A stretch of DNA of 64,000 nt from Stramonita haemastoma (taxonomy: Eukaryota > Mollusca > Gastropoda > Neogastropoda > Muricidae). The notes under the pieces were generated by a model that was not told where the DNA came from, searched no databases, and saw only the letters and a program-made list of their open reading frames with translations. Numbering within the stretch: position 1 is the first letter of the stretch; each line of letters opens with the position of its first letter. Shown here piece by piece: positions 54,561 to 64,000 of this stretch. Location of the stretch: positions 74,588,090-74,652,089 of the forward strand of contig CM060318.1 of assembly GCA_030674155.1 (NCBI GenBank), given 5' to 3'. A program made the translations under genes and the position numbers.

Positions 54561-55304
54561 GGTGAAGGTAAATATATATATATACATATAATAATATAAT
54601 TATATATATACATGTATAGATTCATTCTTGGCAACGTGTCTAGGTAGTGTATCCCATGTCATGGTGGCTGTGTAAAGGAATGCTCACTGATCAAGGACTT
54701 CAGTTTTGATGTCTCGTCTATTTATCCCACTTCTTATGGGTATTAATTTTTCATCATCTACAATGTTGAAAATTGTGTGTATGTGAAATAAAAGGAAGCA
54801 GACTTGCCCCAAAATCCATGAATATTGAACAGTTCCTGCATTGTTATATACTTATTTCTGATGTGAATACTTGTCTGTGTTGGGATGGGCATTTTTTTTT
54901 ATAAACAAACTTTTCAGAGGGTTGTGCAACTATTTTTTCTAATGCTTTATTTATTATTGCCAGGGCTTTTTATGGCATTTTATAGTAATAAGTTGTTTAT
55001 CCAATTTTAACAATGTCTCACACAGATCAATATTTTGTAGTTTACATCTTAACCGCCAGATAATTATGAATATTACCCATTTGAAATGGCAATGGATTTC
55101 AGTAATAAATGCTGGGTACAACATACAGAGCTGCTGTCTTTTTGTTGTTTGTTTCCCTTTGCCTGTTTGTCAGCTTTATTCTCTTAGTCAAAATCACTGT
55201 CTAGTCCCTTTAGTGTGCTGTCTGGCTTTTTTCTTTCTGTTTCTCTGTCCAAGTGTGTGTGTGTGTGTGTGTGGTTTTGTGTCGTGTTTTCTTTCTCTCT
55301 TCTC

Positions 55305-55310
55305 TTCTCT

Positions 55311-55358
<48 letters not shown>

Positions 55359-55375
55359 TCTATCTCTCTCTCTTG
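55305..55375. repeat. (CT)n-rich microsatellite
   Basis: CT run with TCTTC interruptions. Confidence 0.93.
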
Positions 55376-56047
55376 TATATGTGTGTGGATATTTGTTTTA
55401 TTAATGTGGAGGTCGCAAGTCCAAATCCAATGAGAGTAAAGGGATTTTTAGACTCTGACCAGCTCTGTCCCAAGATGAGTTTGTGATGGGTTCATTGGGA
55501 AGACTGGGACGACACAATAGAGCTCCATCCACTTTAAGGAATGGAGTTTGAGAGCATTGCTCAACTTATCAACCTGCACTGCAGGTGTCTCACTGTCTGT
55601 ATCCCTCATACATGTACTAAAGGCCAGGTTCACAGCACTCCGCTCTCAATTGTTCAAGAAATGGGCAGTGAAGTGGAATGAGTGACATCACCACTTTTTT
55701 CCCATTCAGGCAGTAGGTGTATGGACTGGAATACTAATAATAATGATGGAACTTTTTGAGCCTGTCCTTCTCCCTTTACAGGGGCAGCACAAAGTGCTTT
55801 ACTTCTTTAAAAAAAAATGTCAAAAGCAATACACTGAAATACATAACACAACACCACTCCTACACGTGCACCAAAGAAAAATAAACAAATTGTGATTTAA
55901 ATAACTTACACAAACATCACTTACAAAACAAACAACAACAAAAAATGATAGCAGATACAACACATGTATACATACCACATGAACTAATACATACCTATTC
56001 ACACACACACACACACCACACACACACACACCACGCACGCACGGAGA

Positions 56048-56078
<31 letters not shown>

Positions 56079-56353
56079 AGGCCAGCCCAACCTGCCATAG
56101 AACAACGTCACAGAAAGGACCATGCACAGACAGACAACCCTGAAGAAGCAGACCAACAAAGACTGACTCCCTTTGGATGCAACAGATGATTCAAGAAGAG
56201 CTGTGAAGCTGAAAGAAAAAAGGGCTCAAGGGAAAAGAAGACCACAAGAGAAGAAAGAGACAAGCAGAGGAAACTTCAAACAAGAGAGAAAAGAGAGTAA
56301 TGCATGCTTGATCATTTATGTATAGCAGGAAAACAAAGATTCAGTATTCCTGA

Positions 56354-56542
56354 GAATAAGCATGTGACTCTATCACATCGTAGTTGATGACAGGGAAAAA
56401 AACCCCTGAAAATCTTATCTAAACACACATATACACACGCACGCACGCACACCCACCCAAGAATAAGCATGTGACTCTATCACATCGTAGTTGATGACAT
56501 GAAAAAAAACAGAAAATCTTATCTAAACACACATATACACAA
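56354..56542. repeat. Tandem duplication, about 106-bp spacing
   Basis: GAATAAGCATGTGACTCTAT followed by CACATCGTAGTTGATGACA occurs at 56354 and 56460, with the following 45 bp nearly identical. The spacer is CACG repeats. Confidence 0.92.
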
Positions 56543-56559
56543 GCGCACGCAACGCACAA

Positions 56560-56562
56560 GCG

Positions 56563-56599
<37 letters not shown>

Positions 56600-56640
56600 G
56601 CGCGCGCACCACACACACACACACACACACACATACACAC
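56560..56640. repeat. (CA)n microsatellite with CGCG
   Basis: CA run interrupted by CGCGCGCG. Confidence 0.95.
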
Positions 56641-56861
56641 TGAAACTTTAGTAAGAAGTTGTAATGTGTTTTCAATCTGGATTTGAGTGAGGAGAAAGAA
56701 GACGAGTGAAGAGATCCTGAGGCCAAGAGTTCCTGAAAGAAGGGGTTGAATATGAAAAGGTGTGCTGGCCAAAAAAAGAAGTGTTTGTTTAAGGTATTTG
56801 GAACAAAATAAATGAAGTGATATGAATCAGTTTTACAAGATTTAGATAGAGTAAGCAGACA

Positions 56862-56897
56862 TAGTAGTAGGCACCCGTCAGTCTCGGGAGACTATGG
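56862..56897 (+). repeat. Interspersed repeat C fragment
   Basis: Contains ACCCGTCAGTCTCGGGAGAC and TATGGAG, matching the start of the longer copy at 40684. Confidence 0.55.
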
Positions 56898-57185
56898 AGC
56901 AGACATAGAGAATGAGGATTCATAATGCACTGATGATCTGGCAGAATCCCTGTGTTGTTTTAGTAATATTTATTTTATTGCATTCTGTGTGCAACTCTGC
57001 GACAGGTCTGTGTCTTAACTTTTCGTCTCAATTCATGTATCATATAATATTTCAAAAAGACGGTTCAAAGGAGATTTGAACCCACACCCTCATTTTACTC
57101 AAGATCACAAATCCAGTGCTCTGAATACTGAGCTAACCATCATTTGTTGCGTCAACAAAAGGCACACCTTGGGAAAGTTTAAAAT

Positions 57186-57216
<31 letters not shown>

Positions 57217-57218
57217 CT

Positions 57219-57425
57219 GGGGACGGGATAGCCTGGCGGTCAGAGTGATACATTCGTGATCTGCTGACCTGGGTCGGAATCTCATTCAAGAGGATTTTTC
57301 CACTGGAGTAAATATCAGTGCCAACTCCATTCCCCCCCCAAAAGTCTTTCGGATGAAACTATAAACCGAGGTCCCGTGTGCGAACGCACGCAGAACATCT
57401 TGGGCACATGTTAAAACCCGACCCG
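57219..57425 (+). mobile_element. SINE family A, head and body
   Basis: Head GGGATAGCCTGGCGGTCAGA, box B region degenerate (CTGGGTCGGAATCTC), then TTTCGGATGAAACTATAAAC and GAACGCACGCAGAACATCTT. It breaks at about 57425, where an opposite-strand copy's tail begins. Confidence 0.85.
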
Positions 57426-57429
57426 CTTT

Positions 57430-57534
57430 TAAAAAAAGAAACACTTTTATTTCGAGGATAATGGGATAAGCTCTCATTATGCTTTTTAAAATTTTTTACA
57501 TCTAGTCCCCGTGTGTATGCAGTCTTGTCAACTT

Positions 57535-57535
<1 letters not shown>
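57430..57535 (-). mobile_element. SINE family A, tail only
   Basis: TTTATTTCGAGGATAATGGG, then CATCTAGTCCCCGTGTGTAT and GCAGTCTTGTCAACTTG, in opposite orientation to the adjoining copy. Confidence 0.85.
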
Positions 57536-57577
<42 letters not shown>

Positions 57578-57720
57578 CCCGCGCAGATTGTTCGTGTTTC
57601 TCTTGCTGATGTTGCTATTGTATTTACGTCCCAGTGGAGATTTCCGATTTTGGGATCCGCTTTCGTCAGTGTGTGCTTTGTAGAACTTTTATGATTTCTT
57701 TTTGTTACTTCTTGTTGCAG

Positions 57721-57857
57721 ACAGTGAACAAGACAAAAAACGTAAACATGTCAATGAATACACATGTAGCCTAGCCAATCAACACACAGTTCAGGAAAAC
57801 TTGTGTCACGTGACACAGGTAACATGGTTCAACCCAGCTCGAGTGACAGACATACAG
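57721..57857 (+). other. Candidate isolated exon, function unknown
   Basis: A 137-bp stretch between CTTCTTGTTGCAG and GTGAGCAT, with one frame open throughout (DSEQDKKRKHVNEYTCSLAN at its start). No family recognised. It lies just upstream of a TATA-like site and the MAGUK gene, so it could be an alternative 5' exon of that gene or chance. Confidence 0.3.
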
Positions 57858-57936
57858 GTGAGCATAACTGTGTTATTTCCGAAATAGCCAATCGAAGTGG
57901 ATGATTCTAATGATGCAACAGAATTACATGGCGGTG

Positions 57937-57943
57937 TATATAT
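57937..57943 (+). promoter_or_regulatory. Candidate TATA box of the MAGUK gene
   Basis: TATATAT in GGTGTATATATTTTTGCG, about 95 bp before an AAAATGGCGGCAGAG segment typical of 5' leaders. The downstream 5' UTR exon is not resolved. Confidence 0.35.
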
Positions 57944-58032
57944 TTTTGCGCACTCTTTTTCTGAGCAAAAGCTGTCAAATGCTTTTGTAGTAACTTGTGT
58001 CACAAAAGAAGAAATTTTTTTTCCAGTCTAAA

Positions 58033-58059
58033 ATGGCGGCAGAGACGAGAGCTCGTTAG
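58033..58059 (+). other. Possible upstream ORF in MAGUK leader
   Basis: AAAATGGCGGCAGAGACGAG starts an eight-codon frame ending in TAG. The context is a good Kozak match. Whether it lies in the mature leader is unknown. Confidence 0.25.
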
Positions 58060-58907
58060 GTCTTACGGGAAAATTTGGTTGACCTTGTTTATAAAACAGT
58101 GGTTCGATCGGCACATTTTGGTGACTTTAAAATCTTTCACAACAGTTCCTGTAACCAATATCAGCGCTGTGCCCATTGATTTTGTAAATCTACGGTTTTC
58201 ACCAACTTGACAAGTGTGCCTGCCTGCCCTGTGCGGATGTCCGAGGTTAGCCTATCGTCTGCATGCCACACCGCAATGTGTTGCGTGCGTCAACCCGGAA
58301 ATGATCTGAAATTTCTTGATGTTCCCTTTAGAATCGTCCCGTTCTAAAGCTGTAGACGTCCCACCACAAAGTTTTGTGTGTATGAATAAAAACATTTTGT
58401 TTGTGCGTGCGTGAACTTGTATCGAATAGGCACCGAGTTGCTAGATAGGCCCTACTAGATCAGTGATGAGGCCTACTACAGAGTAGAGGTTCCAGTGGTT
58501 ATTGGTTCAGGTAGGCTTAGGAGCAGCAGACAGATTCTATCACCAAAACAAAAACAATTGCACTGTCTTGGATGCCCCTGAGCCTCCTGATTGAGTGTTA
58601 TATTGAACTGGCTGTTGTATTTTCATACAAGTTGTTTGATACAGTAAACTGTAGTGTAAACAGAGATCTAGTATCAATAAAAAGGTTTGTAAAAGGTATG
58701 GCCAGTGACTGATATAAATGTCAGTTCATTAAAAAAAAAAATCAATTCATGACCATGGAAAATACAGGGTCCTTTCACATGGTTCGTTTCTGACAGTAAC
58801 ACCATACATTTTATGAATGGAAATGAAGTGAATTAAAGTATGCATGTTTAAGTGTGAGGTGTGGATACTATTCATCATGATATGAAAATTCAACGCCCCC
58901 TCCCCAA

Positions 58908-58967
58908 CACACACAACACACACACCACACACACACAACACACACACACACACACACACACACAACA

Positions 58968-59065
<98 letters not shown>

Positions 59066-59160
59066 CACATCACACACACACACACTCACCACACACACAC
59101 ACACACCACTCACCACACCATCACACACTCACTCACTCACTCACTCACCTCACTGACTCA

Positions 59161-59218
<58 letters not shown>
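58908..59218. repeat. (CA)n-(CT)n-(CA)n-(CACT)n array
   Basis: CA runs around a (CT)n core (59011-59049), then CACT units and more CA. Confidence 0.95.
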
Positions 59219-59623
59219 CACTCTATCAGTCTGGCAGTGGTCTGAACTAGTACAGTAAAACACATGTCCAAGTGCTAAACACTTGGACCCCATCCATTCT
59301 AAAAAGGCAGCATATTGCCAAATTGGCCTTTTGTTATGTATATAATGCAACAAGTTAGTCATCATTACTGACACTCTGTTACTGAGAATGACATTAGTAA
59401 TGTCTAGCATTCAGCCACATATATTGTATAAAATAACCTTTGAGGTGAGGTGTGGGGGTGGGGGGCTGTGTAGAACTATCTCAGTATCTGTACTCACCAA
59501 AGATAATGTTTTTGTTTTTTTTATGACAGGGTTACCAGTATATGAATATTAAAATTATTATCAATCTGTTTCGATGATCTTTTTTCAGATTTTATTTAAG
59601 GTTGGACAGGAAACAAAATCAAA

Positions 59624-63682
<4,059 letters not shown>

Positions 63683-64000
63683 GTAAGGTACCTTCTCTCG
63701 GAGGTTTTTTTGTTATTGTTGTTTTACTTGGCTTTGTTTCTGTTTATTTACCACTTCTGTAAGAATACAATCGAATGAGTTAACTCTGAGGAAAGTGTCA
63801 TATTTGTGGAGAAAGAGAGAGACGTGTGTGTATTATGGTAATCTTTTCATATTTTCAGAAAATGAAGAAATGAGATGTTCAGTGATGCCCTATACAAGAT
63901 CGTGGAAGAATCAAGAGAAATAGTAGTGGTTGTATTGAGAAAACGTTAAGGGTTTTTTGTTGTGTATTTTTGTTGCTTGGCTAGAGCTACGAGGTTTACC
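63683..64000 (+). other. MAGUK intron at right edge
   Basis: No exon of the remaining PDZ domain is recognisable; nothing notable. Confidence 0.5.

Larger units (their letters stand above)
53171..57900. other. Intergenic repeats between CNPPD1 and the MAGUK gene
   Basis: Contains SINE family A pieces (53700-53760, 54041-54240, 57219-57535), repeat B, (CA)n/(CT)n/(CAA)n tracts, a local duplication at 56354-56542 and repeat C. No gene recognised apart from a possible isolated exon at 57721-57857. Confidence 0.65.
57950..59588 (+). other. 5' region and first intron of the MAGUK gene
   Basis: Contains a probable transcription start region with CpG-containing sequence (58020-58330), a possible donor CAG|GTAGGC at 58510, and a 300-bp (CA)n/(CT)n array at 58908-59218. 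No other gene seen. Confidence 0.45.

Noticed and set aside
54376..54599. Two short open frames as a possible gene between CNPPD1 and the MAGUK gene
   Set aside because: They fall in repeat B, which recurs at 24.4 kb, and have no recognisable domain or splice structure.

Overview
The window is eukaryotic, intron-rich, AT-leaning nuclear DNA packed with long (CA)n, (GT)n, (CT)n and (GACA)n tracts, tRNA-derived SINEs and decayed retrotransposons. Protein similarity (DIP2, CNPPD1, an MPP2/MPP6-type MAGUK), intron density and repeat style suggest an invertebrate, most likely a mollusc and perhaps a gastropod. That placement is inference; no sequence here fixes the species.

Layout. (1) Positions 1-44675, minus strand: the 5' two thirds of a DIP2 gene (disco-interacting protein 2). 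I resolve 26 coding exons (3021 nt, 1007 codons, all splice phases closing). They run from the ATG at 44675 to an exon ending at 785, and the rest lies beyond the left edge. (2) Positions 3216-8133: a nearly intact DIRS-type tyrosine-recombinase retrotransposon inside the DIP2 intron between exons 22 and 23, on the same strand as DIP2. It has gag, RT/RNase H/methyltransferase-like and recombinase ORFs and the full inverted-terminal-repeat plus internal-complementary-region layout. (3) Positions about 44676-44899: a compact TATA-less head-to-head promoter between DIP2 and CNPPD1, with a TCTCGCGAGA palindrome overlapping an ETS-like site. (4) Positions about 44780-53170, plus strand: CNPPD1 (cyclin Pas1/PHO80 domain-containing protein 1) in seven coding exons, with net-deletion frameshifts in two of them. 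(5) Positions 53170-57900: intergenic, mainly repeats. (6) Positions about 57930-64000, plus strand: the 5' part of an MPP2/MPP6 (PALS2/varicose-like) MAGUK gene, with a start methionine, the L27 region and the start of the PDZ domain. It runs off the right edge.

The three host genes are functionally unrelated: adenylate-forming-domain lipid/acyl metabolism, a cyclin-like membrane protein, and a junction scaffold. Only the shared DIP2/CNPPD1 promoter suggests co-regulation.

Main points of interest. The DIRS element has AATT at both ends and at its internal junction. DIP2 carries local duplications of exon 3' ends with their splice donors, beside exons 23, 26 and 3. One tRNA-derived SINE family has about ten copies in 64 kb, including nested and tail-to-tail arrangements. 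CNPPD1 is frameshifted three times while 26 DIP2 exons are clean. No CRISPR, operon, rRNA or true tRNA gene was seen. No clearly new biological system was found.
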